Assembly (NCBI RefSeq): GCF_003386235.1
Contig: NZ_QRDZ01000009.1
Location: 62,001 to 126,000 of the forward strand
Length of the DNA stretch: 64,000 bases
Direction of reading: 5' to 3'
Source: Cohnella phaseoli
GTDB taxonomy: Bacteria > Bacillota > Bacilli > Paenibacillales > Paenibacillaceae
Shown: piece by piece, positions 42,575-51,259 of the stretch
Layout of the letters: each line of letters starts with the position of its first letter
Numbering within the stretch: position 1 is the first letter of the stretch
Program-made: the position numbers and the translations under genes
Notes under the pieces: generated by a model
The model's input: only the letters and a program-made list of their open reading frames with translations
Told to the model about the DNA's origin: nothing
Databases searched by the model: none

Positions 42575-44854
42575 ATGAATCCGTATACGCAAAAAGCGGA
42601 GTCCGTGGAAGAATGGCTGGAGCTGCTCAGAAGCCGACCGGAGCTGATGGATAACGTCACGTTCTGGCATACCGAGCCGGCGCGTCCGGCGCGTACGACT
42701 GCGCTGCCCTCCTCCATTCATCCGAAGCTGGTCGAAGCGCTGAGACACAAGGGCATTGCGCAGCTCTACACGCATCAGGCCGCATCGTTCAGGGAGGTGG
42801 CGTTCGGCCGCCACGTCGTTACCGTCACTCCGACTGCGTCGGGGAAGACGCTCTGCTACAACCTGCCTGTCGTACAGCGGCTGCTTGAGGACGACAGCGC
42901 CAGAGCGCTGTACTTGTTTCCGACCAAGGCGCTTGCGCAAGACCAAGTAGCGGAGCTTCAGGAGCTCGCCAATCTGATGGAAGCGGACATCAAGACGCAT
43001 ACCTACGACGGCGATACGCCGCCGACGGTACGGCAGGCGATCCGCAACGCCGGACATATCGTCGTGACCAATCCGGACATGCTGCATTCGGCAATATTGC
43101 CCCATCACACGAAGTGGGTTAAGCTATTCGAAAATATCAAATATATCGTCATCGACGAGGTCCATGCCTATCGCGGCGTTTTCGGCAGTCATGTGGCCAA
43201 CGTCATTCGAAGGCTAAAGCGGATTTGCCGTTTCTACGGCAGCGAGCCGCAGTTTCTGTGCGCCTCGGCGACGATCCGCAATCCGCGCGAGCACGCGGAA
43301 CGGCTGATCGGAGAGGAAGTCGCGCTCGTGGACGACAACGGGGCGCCTACAGGCGAGAAGCATATGGTGTTCTACAACCCGCCAGTCGTCAACAAGCAGC
43401 TCGGCATCCGCAGAAGCAGCGTGCTCGAATCGCAGAAGCTGGCCGCGCTGCTGCTGAAGAGCGGCATACAGACGATCGTGTTCGCGCGCAGCCGCGTCCG
43501 CGTGGAAATTTTGCTCACCTATCTTCAGGAGACGGTGAAGCATGAGCTGGGCTCCAAGACGATTCGCGGCTACCGCGGGGGATATTTGCCCAAGCTGCGC
43601 CGGGAAATCGAGCGCGGCCTGCGCAGCGGCGAGATTCGCGGCGTCGTCAGCACGAACGCGCTGGAGCTGGGCATCGACATTGGACAGCTTCAAGCGTGCG
43701 TGCTTAACGGCTATCCCGGCACGATCGCCAGCACCTGGCAGCAATCGGGTCGCGCGGGCCGGAGGCAGACGAGCTCGGTGACGTTCCTCGTCGCCAGCAG
43801 CAATCCGCTCGATCAATACTTGATCCAGAATCCGGATTATTTTCTCGGCCGTCCGCCGGAGGAGGCCCGCATTCATCCTGATAATTTGCTGATTTTGCTG
43901 GATCATCTGAAGTGCGCCGCGTACGAGCTTCCGTTCGAGGAAGGAGATTCGTTCGGGGGCGAGAAGTTGACGGACTTGTTGGAATTTCTGACCGAGGAGA
44001 AGGTACTGCATAAGGTCGGCTCTCGTTGGTATTGGATGGAGCAGGCTTTTCCGGCCCATAATATTTCGCTGCGGTCGGCGGCGCAGGAAAACTTCGTCAT
44101 CATCGACCAGACGGAAGGACATCGCGTCATCGGCGAGGTCGACCGCTTCGGCGCGCCGACGCTTATCCATGAGGAAGCGATTTACCTGCACGAAGGGGTG
44201 CAGTATCAGGTCGAGAAGCTGGACTATCCGGAGAAAAAAGCTTACGTGCGCGAAGTGAACGTGGACTATTTTACCGATGCGAGCATGGCGGTTGAGCTGA
44301 AGGTGCTGCACGTCGATCTCGAGGCGACGTCCGGTCCGCTGCAGCGGCAGTTCGGCGAAGTTACGGTCATGGCCAAGCCGACGATTTTCAAGAAAATCAG
44401 ACTGCGGACGCATGAGAACATCGGTTCCGGGCCAATCCATCTGCCTGAGGAAATTTTACATACGAGCGGTTACTGGTTCTCGTTCTCGGAGGAGGAGTCG
44501 GCTAAACGAAGCGCCAACGACATGCAGATGGCGCTGCTCGGGCTGGCAAACGTGCTTATTCACCTTGCGCCGCTCCATTTGATGTGCGATCCGCTGGACA
44601 TCCGCGTCGTACCGCAGGTGAAGGCGACGCATACGAAGCGGCCGACGATCTATTTCTACGATCGTTATCCCGGCGGCATCGGTTTGAGCCAGCGACTCTA
44701 TGAGAAGCACGGCGAGCTGCTGGAGGAGGCTGAGCGCCTTATTCGCGGCTGCGGCTGCCTAAGCGGCTGTCCGGCTTGCGTGGGGCCGATTGAGGAAGTC
44801 GGTTTGCTCGGCAAGGAGCTGGCGATGTCGCTGCTGCAGGGGACGAAGTCATGA
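42575..44854 (+). CDS. mrfA: DEAD/DEAH-box DNA helicase MrfA (YprA-like)
   Basis: The 759-residue superfamily 2 helicase has Walker A TPTASGKT at residues 85-92, a DEVH Walker B box, and the C-terminal helicase motif QQSGRAGRR. The C-terminal DUF1998-type region ends with a four-cysteine zinc cluster, CGCLSGCPACVGP. This matches B. subtilis YprA, renamed MrfA, a 3'-5' helicase that works with MrfB to remove mitomycin C damage independently of UvrABC. AGGAG lies before the ATG. The stop overlaps the mrfB start by ATGA. Confidence 0.92.
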   Translation: MNPYTQKAESVEEWLELLRSRPELMDNVTFWHTEPARPARTTALPSSIHPKLVEALRHKGIAQLYTHQAASFREVAFGRHVVTVTPTASGKTLCYNLPVVQRLLEDDSARALYLFPTKALAQDQVAELQELANLMEADIKTHTYDGDTPPTVRQAIRNAGHIVVTNPDMLHSAILPHHTKWVKLFENIKYIVIDEVHAYRGVFGSHVANVIRRLKRICRFYGSEPQFLCASATIRNPREHAERLIGEEVALVDDNGAPTGEKHMVFYNPPVVNKQLGIRRSSVLESQKLAALLLKSGIQTIVFARSRVRVEILLTYLQETVKHELGSKTIRGYRGGYLPKLRREIERGLRSGEIRGVVSTNALELGIDIGQLQACVLNGYPGTIASTWQQSGRAGRRQTSSVTFLVASSNPLDQYLIQNPDYFLGRPPEEARIHPDNLLILLDHLKCAAYELPFEEGDSFGGEKLTDLLEFLTEEKVLHKVGSRWYWMEQAFPAHNISLRSAAQENFVIIDQTEGHRVIGEVDRFGAPTLIHEEAIYLHEGVQYQVEKLDYPEKKAYVREVNVDYFTDASMAVELKVLHVDLEATSGPLQRQFGEVTVMAKPTIFKKIRLRTHENIGSGPIHLPEEILHTSGYWFSFSEEESAKRSANDMQMALLGLANVLIHLAPLHLMCDPLDIRVVPQVKATHTKRPTIYFYDRYPGGIGLSQRLYEKHGELLEEAERLIRGCGCLSGCPACVGPIEEVGLLGKELAMSLLQGTKS

Positions 44855-46161
44855 GCGGGTTGCGGGACAAGCTGAATCGTCTGCGCGGCGCGTCCTCGCC
44901 GGAAGCGCCCGCGCCTAAGAGCGCGCCTCCGGCCGAGACGCTGCAGCCCGATTTGCCGGCAGGCTTCGGCGCGATCGGCGTCGAGCTGGCGAAGAACGAG
45001 GCGGGTCCGTTCCTGCTGCGCCGCATCGCTTACCCGCTGCCCTTCAGGCACGGCAAGCACGAGCTTGGCGAGCTGCTAACGCGGGCGGGAAGCCTGCAGC
45101 CGATCGCCGAGCGCCAGAACGGCGGAAGCGTGCCGGTCGATCCGTACCGCTTGCTGTTTCTGGATACGGAGACGACCGGGCTGGGCGTCGGAACGGGCAA
45201 CGTGCCGTTTATGGTCGGCTTCGGCTACTATGCGGGCAACGCTTTTATCGTCGAGCAGGCGGTTATCCGGCATCCGGGCGAGGAGCGAGCGATGCTCACT
45301 TATTTGCTCGAACGAATGAAGGACAAGTCGCATCTCGTCTCCTACAACGGCCGTACGTTCGATTGGCCGGTGCTCGCCAACCGCTTTATTTTGAACGGCT
45401 GGCGCAAGAGCGGACAACCGCCGGGCCATCTCGATTTCCTGCACCCTTCACGGGCGCTGTGGCGCAAAACGCTGCCTTCGTGCAGACTTAGCGCGGTGGA
45501 AGAGGCGAGACTAGGCGTGCGCAGGGAAGAGGATGTACCCGGTTCGCTCGCGCCGACGCTTTATTTTCAATATTTGAGCGACGGCAACCCTGAGCATCTT
45601 CATGGCGTATACGCGCATAACGAGAAAGATATTTTGACGCTGGCTTCGCTATCCGTTCATTTTGGCCGTCTACTGGACGGAGAGGGCGACGAGGAAGCGT
45701 CAATGGAAAGCGAAGAGCTACTTCGTACCGCCGCATGGCTGGAACAGCACGGTTTAACTGAAGTGGCCGAAAGGCTGTTTGAGAGGCTGACGGAACGGGA
45801 AGAGGCCGGAGAAGCGGGCTGGCGTCTGCCGCTGGCGGCCAGATACAAGAAGGCGGGCCGCTTAGAGCGGGCGCTTCCGCTCTGGCGCAAGTTTGCGGAC
45901 GCGGCTGAGGAAGCCGCGGCGCCTGCAATCGAAGCGCATGTCGAACTGGCGATGTATTACGAGCATCGGGACAAGCAATTTTTGATGGCGCTAACTTATG
46001 CCGAGAAAGCGCTGGAGCTGGCCGTCCGACGCGGCGTGCTGGCGCGGGACAAAGCCAAGCGCGATGTGGAAAGGGCGGCATTGCAGCATAGAATAGCGAG
46101 ACTGAGGAACAAAGTGTCGCGCGACGAAAGGAAGTTAGACGGCATTGATACGAATACTTAA
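44851..46161 (+). CDS. mrfB: RNase H-like exonuclease MrfB (YprB-like)
   Basis: The 436-residue protein has a DEDD-type exonuclease core: FLDTETTG (D105, E107), YNGRTFDWPVL, and HNEKDILTL. About 130 residues at the C-terminus are helical and TPR-like. The first 45 residues are Pro/Ala-rich. MrfB of B. subtilis is the nuclease partner of MrfA in mitomycin C repair. The ATGA overlap with mrfA makes joint production near certain. The 3' end overlaps the HAD gene by 17 bases. Confidence 0.9.
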   Translation: MSGLRDKLNRLRGASSPEAPAPKSAPPAETLQPDLPAGFGAIGVELAKNEAGPFLLRRIAYPLPFRHGKHELGELLTRAGSLQPIAERQNGGSVPVDPYRLLFLDTETTGLGVGTGNVPFMVGFGYYAGNAFIVEQAVIRHPGEERAMLTYLLERMKDKSHLVSYNGRTFDWPVLANRFILNGWRKSGQPPGHLDFLHPSRALWRKTLPSCRLSAVEEARLGVRREEDVPGSLAPTLYFQYLSDGNPEHLHGVYAHNEKDILTLASLSVHFGRLLDGEGDEEASMESEELLRTAAWLEQHGLTEVAERLFERLTEREEAGEAGWRLPLAARYKKAGRLERALPLWRKFADAAEEAAAPAIEAHVELAMYYEHRDKQFLMALTYAEKALELAVRRGVLARDKAKRDVERAALQHRIARLRNKVSRDERKLDGIDTNT

Positions 46162-46975
46162 ACCGCTGGACGAATTCGCCAAACCCGAGGCGCTCCTGTT
46201 TGATCTAGACGGGACGTTGTACCGCGGGCACGAGCCGGTGCCGGGAGCGGGCAGGCTAATCACCGGATTGCAAAGCCGGGGCATGCTAAGTTTGTTCGTG
46301 ACGAACAATTCGACGCGTACGCCCGGCGAAGTAGCGGAACACTTAGAGATGATGGGCGTCGAGGCGCCCGTGGAACGAATCGTCACTTCGGCGATGGCCG
46401 CCGCCGATTACGCCCGGTCGAACTACCCGGGAGCCGCCGCTTATGCGATCGGCGAGAAAGGGCTGAAGGAGGCGCTGCAAGACGCAGGCCTCCGACTGGT
46501 CGGGAACGGCGAGACGGCGGACGTCGTCGTGCAGGGACTTGATCGCCAGCTTACTTACGATCGGCTGACGGAAGCCGTCCGTCATTTGCTCGGCGGAGCG
46601 GCGTTCGTGCAGACGAATCCCGACCGATTGCTGCCGGTGGACGGCGGTTTTCTGCCCGGCGCTGGGAGCATCGGAGCGACGCTGCAGGCAGCGGTCGGCA
46701 TCGAGCCGATCGTCATAGGCAAGCCGTCGCGCATATTGATGGATTATTCGCTGCGAATTTCCGGCACTTCGCCGGCTGGGACCTGGGTGATCGGCGACAA
46801 TCCGTATACCGATCTAGCCGCCGCACGCAACGCCGGATGCCCGGCGATACTTGTGCTGACCGGCCTGTGCGACGCAGACAATTGGGAGTCGCATTGCGCC
46901 AAAGCCGAAGCGTATCCCGACGTTGTCTGCACGGGGCCGGAGCAGCTTGAGCAGTTTCTGCACGACAGAATATAA
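46145..46975 (+). CDS. HAD-IIA family phosphatase (NagD-like)
   Basis: The 276-residue hydrolase has motif I FDLDGT (D20, D22), motif II VTNNSTR, a large C2-type cap, and motifs III/IV in IGKPSRILM and VIGDNPYTDL. This is the NagD/p-nitrophenylphosphatase group, which dephosphorylates small metabolites. The start is TTG at 46145 after AAAGGAAG, inside the mrfB end. Its relation to the repair genes around it is unclear. Confidence 0.85.
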   Translation: MIRILKPLDEFAKPEALLFDLDGTLYRGHEPVPGAGRLITGLQSRGMLSLFVTNNSTRTPGEVAEHLEMMGVEAPVERIVTSAMAAADYARSNYPGAAAYAIGEKGLKEALQDAGLRLVGNGETADVVVQGLDRQLTYDRLTEAVRHLLGGAAFVQTNPDRLLPVDGGFLPGAGSIGATLQAAVGIEPIVIGKPSRILMDYSLRISGTSPAGTWVIGDNPYTDLAAARNAGCPAILVLTGLCDADNWESHCAKAEAYPDVVCTGPEQLEQFLHDRI

Positions 46976-47018
46976 AGCGCGCACAACGCCAACAGAGCGG
47001 AAAGAAAGGAAGATCATC

Positions 47019-47837
47019 ATGCCGGAGTATCCGGAAATGGAACATTACCGCACACAGCTTTCGTCGCTGCTCGGCGGCCGAAAAATCGTCAAGGCGACCG
47101 TAAATCGCGCCGAATCGGTCAACGAGCCCGTAGACGAATTCATTGCGGCGCTTGCCGGGCGCACCATTTTGTTTGTCGAACGCAGAGGCAAGCACTTGCT
47201 TTTCCATTTGGACGACGGCAACCGTTTGCTGCTTCATCTCATGCTGGGCGGATGGTTAGCCTATGGAACGGAGGGTCCTAAACCGGACAGCCATTTTCAA
47301 GTCATTTTGGCGTTCGACGACGATCATTCGCTTTATTTCGGAGGGCTGCGTCTTGGCTACCTGCACCGGATTTCGGCCAAAACGGCCCTTGAGCGCATGA
47401 AGGAGCTCGGTCCGGAGCCATTCGACCCGCGCCTGACGCTCGAAGCGTTCCGCAAGCTGGTCGGCTCCAAACGGAGCAAGCTAAAAACGGCGCTGACGGA
47501 CCAGCACTTTATCGCCGGCATCGGCAACTGCTACAGCGACGAAATTTGCTTCGAAGCGAAACTTCATCCGGCGGTGGCCGCGAACAAGCTGAACGACGAG
47601 GAGGCAGAACGGCTGTATCGGGCCATGCACAAGGTACTGAACGAGGCGAAGGAGGCAGGCGGATACATGGAGCCTCCGTTGACGCCGGACGATCGGCTGA
47701 CCGGCGGTTACAATGATCGCTGCCTCGTGTACGACCGTCCCGACGAGCCTTGCGACGTGTGCGGAACGCCGATTCGTCAAGAGACGCTTAGCGGGCGCAA
47801 AATGTTTTATTGTCCGAATTGCCAGCGGGAAGCTTAA
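47019..47837 (+). CDS. mutM: MutM/Nei family DNA glycosylase-AP lyase
   Basis: The 272-residue protein keeps the catalytic N-terminus P2-E3 (MPEYPEMEHY in place of the usual MPELPEVE), K58, the helix-two-turn-helix GIGNCYSDEI, and a zinc finger with C245, C248, C265 and C268. Enzymes of this type excise oxidised bases and nick the strand. The variant start sequence leaves open whether it prefers formamidopyrimidines/8-oxoguanine or pyrimidines (Nei-like). The ATG at 47019 follows AAAGGAAG. The endonuclease IV gene begins at the very next base after its stop. Confidence 0.88.
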   Translation: MPEYPEMEHYRTQLSSLLGGRKIVKATVNRAESVNEPVDEFIAALAGRTILFVERRGKHLLFHLDDGNRLLLHLMLGGWLAYGTEGPKPDSHFQVILAFDDDHSLYFGGLRLGYLHRISAKTALERMKELGPEPFDPRLTLEAFRKLVGSKRSKLKTALTDQHFIAGIGNCYSDEICFEAKLHPAVAANKLNDEEAERLYRAMHKVLNEAKEAGGYMEPPLTPDDRLTGGYNDRCLVYDRPDEPCDVCGTPIRQETLSGRKMFYCPNCQREA

Positions 47838-48680
47838 ATGAGCAGGGTCGGCAGCCATGTCAGCACGCGCCGCGGCTATCGCGCGGCGGCGGAACACGCG
47901 GCGGCGATCGGGGGAGACTGTTTTCAATATTTTCCGAAAAACCCAAGAACGCTTCAGCCGAAGGCGTTCGACCGCGGCGATGCCGAGAGGTGCGCCGTCT
48001 GGTGCCGGGAACGCGGCATCTTATCGATCGGGCACGGACCTTATCCCGTTAACCCCGCCTCCGAAGGGGAGGCGTCGCGGAGTATGGCACTATGCACGCT
48101 TAACGATTTGCAGATCGCGGAGGCTTGCGGCTCAATCGGCGTTGTCGTCCATTTCGGAACTTATAAGGGCGAGGACAGGTTGCAAGGCTACCGGAATGTT
48201 ATACAATGGATCAATAGCGTAACTGCGCTCTGGCATGGCAAAGCGCAAATTTTACTCGAAAATCAGGCCGGAGATCACGGTCCGATGGGCACGACGCCGG
48301 AAGAGCTGACGCAAATTCGCTCGTTGGCCCAGCATCCCGACAAAATCGGTTTTTGCCTGGATACGTGTCATCTGTACGCTAGCGGCGAATGGAAGCAGGG
48401 CAGATGGGGGGCTTTCGCGGAGCGAGCCAGAGATTTGGGGCTTTGGGAGCATGTGCGAGCGGTTCATCTGAACGATTCTCTGCATGAATCGGGCTCGCGC
48501 AAGGATCGGCACGCGCCGATCGGGGAAGGCCGAATCGGCCAAGCGCAATTTGAGGAGTTGCTCGGCACGCCCGAGTTGCGGAACGTTCCGCTTATTATGG
48601 AGACGCCTGCGGGCACAGACGGCACGCATCGGGAGCAGGTGAAGCTGGTTAGACGATGGTCGGGGGAGGAAGAAGGATGA
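47838..48680 (+). CDS. nfo: endonuclease IV (AP endonuclease)
   Basis: The 280-residue TIM-barrel protein cuts DNA at abasic sites. Metal-ligand segments of Nfo are all visible: HGPYPVN, VVHFGTYKG, LLENQAG, DTCHLYASG, VHLNDSLHESGSRKDRH, and METPAG. The ATG immediately follows the stop of the glycosylase gene (TAAATG), so glycosylase and AP endonuclease, consecutive steps of base excision repair, are made together. The stop overlaps the next gene by ATGA. Confidence 0.93.
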   Translation: MSRVGSHVSTRRGYRAAAEHAAAIGGDCFQYFPKNPRTLQPKAFDRGDAERCAVWCRERGILSIGHGPYPVNPASEGEASRSMALCTLNDLQIAEACGSIGVVVHFGTYKGEDRLQGYRNVIQWINSVTALWHGKAQILLENQAGDHGPMGTTPEELTQIRSLAQHPDKIGFCLDTCHLYASGEWKQGRWGAFAERARDLGLWEHVRAVHLNDSLHESGSRKDRHAPIGEGRIGQAQFEELLGTPELRNVPLIMETPAGTDGTHREQVKLVRRWSGEEEG

Positions 48681-49021
48681 TCAACGTTTATTTGGATGAC
48701 ATTCGGCCCTGTCCGCGCGGCTTTGTCGCGGCGCGTTCGGCGGAGGAGTGCCTGCTGCTGTTGACCGAATGCGAGGTCGATATTTTGTCGCTCGATTACG
48801 AGCTGGGCTTTGGCCAACCGAACGGTCTGGCGGTCGTGCATGGCCTGATTGCCGCGAACAAGTACCCTAAGCGAATTTTCGTTCATTCATCCAGCATGCT
48901 GGGACGGGCGAACATGGTGCGGGATTTGCGCGCGGCCAATCCGGCCGGCGTCGAAGTTCACGACGGGCCGATGCCGCCGTCCGTGCTTCGCGAAGCGGCT
49001 GAGGAGCGGCGGGATGCGTGA
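48677..49021 (+). CDS. cyclic-phosphate-type receiver (cREC) domain protein
   Basis: The 114-residue protein is a stand-alone receiver-like domain: INVYLDDIRPCPRGF near the start holds the acidic pair, and DILSLDYELG the phosphoacceptor-like strand. It matches the cREC family, which was proposed from genome context to process cyclic or other phosphate-containing signals rather than act as a normal response regulator. It is coupled by ATGA overlap to nfo and overlaps the thioredoxin-like gene by eight bases. Function is unproved. Confidence 0.7.
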   Translation: MINVYLDDIRPCPRGFVAARSAEECLLLLTECEVDILSLDYELGFGQPNGLAVVHGLIAANKYPKRIFVHSSSMLGRANMVRDLRAANPAGVEVHDGPMPPSVLREAAEERRDA

Positions 49022-49334
49022 CTGGGAGCCGGAGAGCTGGATGCGGGATTGGACATTCTCGCCGGCGCCCCTGGCTTTGTTCGTCCATACGCCGTTATGC
49101 GGCACCTGCCTAGCGGCGGGGCGCATGCTTACTGTGGCGACGGAGCTCGTGCCGGAGACGCCCGTTGCGCGGGCGAATTTGAACGCGATGCCCGAGATGG
49201 CCCAACTGCTCAAGATCGAGAGCGTGCCCTGCCTGATCATTAAGCGCAAGAGCGGCTCATGGAGCAAACATTATCGTTTCCCCTCCGTCGTGGAGCTGGT
49301 GGAACTGCTAAGGAAGGCGAGAGAGGACTTATGA
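49014..49334 (+). CDS. thioredoxin-like protein
   Basis: The 106-residue protein has a thioredoxin fold with the redox pair C29-C32 (CGTC) after a hydrophobic strand, and a cis-proline region ESVPCLIIK. It lacks a signal peptide, so it is cytoplasmic. GAGGAGCGG precedes the ATG. It overlaps its neighbours at both ends (eight bases upstream, ATGA downstream), which points to joint translation. The partner is unknown. Confidence 0.8.
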   Translation: MRDWEPESWMRDWTFSPAPLALFVHTPLCGTCLAAGRMLTVATELVPETPVARANLNAMPEMAQLLKIESVPCLIIKRKSGSWSKHYRFPSVVELVELLRKAREDL

Positions 49335-50110
49335 TTCATCTGCAAAATTTGACATTTCGGCGCGGGGAACGCGATATTCTCCGCGGCGTCGATCTGAAAG
49401 TTAATTCGGGCGAGCACTGGGCGATTCTCGGGCGCAACGGTTGCGGCAAATCGACGATTCTGGAAATCGTGACCGCTTATCAGTTCCCGACCTCGGGTAC
49501 CGTCGACGTGCTCGGCAATCGTTATGGAACGATAGACGTGCGGGAGGTGCGCAGGCAGATCGGCTATATCAGTCCGGCTCTGATCGAGAAAATGGAGCTG
49601 GGCGATCCGCTGTGGGAGATCGTTGCGAGCGGTGCGTTCGCTTTCCTGCGTTTCTACGAGGAAGTGCCGCAGGAAGTGAAAGATAGAGCCTACGAGCAAT
49701 TGAAGCGTGTCGGGCTGGGCGACTACGCCGAGCAGCCGTTTGGCACGTTATCGCAGGGGGAACGCAAGAAGGCGCTGCTCGCCCGCACGATGATGTCGTC
49801 TCCGCGTCTGCTCATTCTGGACGAGCCTTGCGCGGGTCTGGATCTGTACGAGCGCGAGAAGTTTCTGCAGTCGCTGACGGAGCTGGCCGAGAATGATGTT
49901 TCTCTTCTCTATGTCACGCATCATATCGAAGAGATTGTTCCCGTGATCACGCATGTGGCGCTGATGGCCGAAGGTTATTTCGTCTCCTCGGGCTTGAAGA
50001 AGGACGTGCTGACGCCGGAGAAGCTGAAGGAAGCCTACGATCTCCCTATCGATGTGCGCTGGTCGAACGATCGTCCGTGGATCGAAGTCCGGAAGGAGAA
50101 CAACGCATGA
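49331..50110 (+). CDS. ABC-type ATPase, YlmA-like
   Basis: The 259-residue protein has Walker A GRNGCGKST at 34-42, the signature LSQGERKK, Walker B LLILDEP, and the H-loop THH. No membrane partner is encoded nearby, so it may pair with a permease elsewhere or be a soluble ATPase like YlmA. It starts at ATG 49331 within the stop of the thioredoxin-like gene and overlaps the next gene by ATGA. Confidence 0.85.
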   Translation: MIHLQNLTFRRGERDILRGVDLKVNSGEHWAILGRNGCGKSTILEIVTAYQFPTSGTVDVLGNRYGTIDVREVRRQIGYISPALIEKMELGDPLWEIVASGAFAFLRFYEEVPQEVKDRAYEQLKRVGLGDYAEQPFGTLSQGERKKALLARTMMSSPRLLILDEPCAGLDLYEREKFLQSLTELAENDVSLLYVTHHIEEIVPVITHVALMAEGYFVSSGLKKDVLTPEKLKEAYDLPIDVRWSNDRPWIEVRKENNA

Positions 50111-51129
50111 TCGCGTTCGTCTGCACGTCCAATCCGAGCTTCGCTCCTTACGCGATGGAGGAATTAAGACGGCGGTTTCAAGGCGCCAAGGTGTCCGGCC
50201 TCGCTCCGGGCGAGACGTTTATGTTCGCGATCGAGGAGCAGGAGCGGGAGCAGACGCTGAAGGAGCTTCGCCGCAAGGAGCCGGTGTTTCTGCGGCATCT
50301 GTTTCCGGTCGAAGCCGAGGGCGAAGCAAGCGGCGACCGGGAGGCGACAGCGGAGCTTATGAGAGCTTTCGCCGCCACACTCGGGGAACGGCTGAAGGGC
50401 GCGAAGGCGGCGATTCAAGTCCGCAAGGAGCAGAACAGTCCCTTCCCGTTCTCGTCGGCGGAAGGCCGGGATACGATCGTTCCGGTCGTGAACGGGTTTG
50501 GAGCCGAGGTCGTAGCTCGCGAGGCGGATTGGATCATTTCGATCTATGCGTCGAAGAAAAAGCTGTTCATGGGCTGCTCACGTCCTCGTGACAATTTGTC
50601 CGACTGGCCGGGCGGCGCCGTTCGTTTCCGTAAGGATGACAGCTTGATCTCGCGAGCGGCGTTTAAGCTGCTTGAGGCGGAAAAGGCGTTTAATCTGCCG
50701 CTGGACCGATTCTCCAACGCGCTTGATCTTGGGGCCGCTCCCGGAGGCTGGACGTCCGTGCTGTTGGAGCGCGGTCTTAAGGTAACGGCAGTCGATCCGG
50801 CCGAGATGGACGAGTCGCTTGTTATGAACCCGCATTTGCGCCATATTCGCCGCAATGCCGCAGAGGTGTCGTTCTCTCCGGGCTCGTTCGATTTGTTCGT
50901 TTGCGACATGAGCTGGGACCCGTATCATACTTGCCGGATCGTTTCGGAGTTGGCTCCGTCGATTAGCGCCGGAGGCTCGGGCATCATTACGTTGAAGCTT
51001 ATGTACCGTAAGCCGCTGCAGACGATCGACGAGTTGACGGAGGAGTATGGCCGACTTTTCGATGTTCGTCAGGTGAAGCAGTTGTTTCACAACCGCGAAG
51101 AAGTTACAATATGGGTGAAGAGAAAATAA
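50107..51129 (+). CDS. FtsJ/RlmM-like 2'-O-methyltransferase
   Basis: The 340-residue protein has an N-terminal part of about 150 residues reminiscent of the THUMP-containing head of RlmM, and a C-terminal FtsJ-fold methyltransferase: SAM motif DLGAAPGGW at 207-215, D267 in VCDMSWDP, and K297 in TLKL, matching the K-D-K catalytic arrangement. RlmM methylates C2498 of 23S rRNA in E. coli; the exact nucleotide here is unknown. AAGGAG precedes the ATG. It is the last gene of the run that begins at mrfA. Confidence 0.75.
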   Translation: MIAFVCTSNPSFAPYAMEELRRRFQGAKVSGLAPGETFMFAIEEQEREQTLKELRRKEPVFLRHLFPVEAEGEASGDREATAELMRAFAATLGERLKGAKAAIQVRKEQNSPFPFSSAEGRDTIVPVVNGFGAEVVAREADWIISIYASKKKLFMGCSRPRDNLSDWPGGAVRFRKDDSLISRAAFKLLEAEKAFNLPLDRFSNALDLGAAPGGWTSVLLERGLKVTAVDPAEMDESLVMNPHLRHIRRNAAEVSFSPGSFDLFVCDMSWDPYHTCRIVSELAPSISAGGSGIITLKLMYRKPLQTIDELTEEYGRLFDVRQVKQLFHNREEVTIWVKRK

Positions 51130-51150
51130 AATCCGCCATCGGGAAAGCAT

Positions 51151-51240
51151 CCCGCATCCGGCCGCAGCCACGAACGATTATTCGTTCGCAGCTGCGGAAC
51201 GAGATGCGGGTTATTTGCGTTAACCGGCTACACGCCCTAG
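51151..51240. repeat. nested hairpin and a single end of the CTAGGGCGTGT repeat family
   Basis: CCCGCAT (51151-51157) pairs with ATGCGGG (51204-51210); inside are GCAGC/GCTGC and GAACGA/TCGTTC stems. TTATTTG follows, so it can be the terminator of the preceding operon. ACACGCCCTAG at 51230-51240 equals one end of the 37934-38023 element without its partner. Confidence 0.55.
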
Positions 51241-51259
51241 AAGAGGAGAGAGGAAAAAC

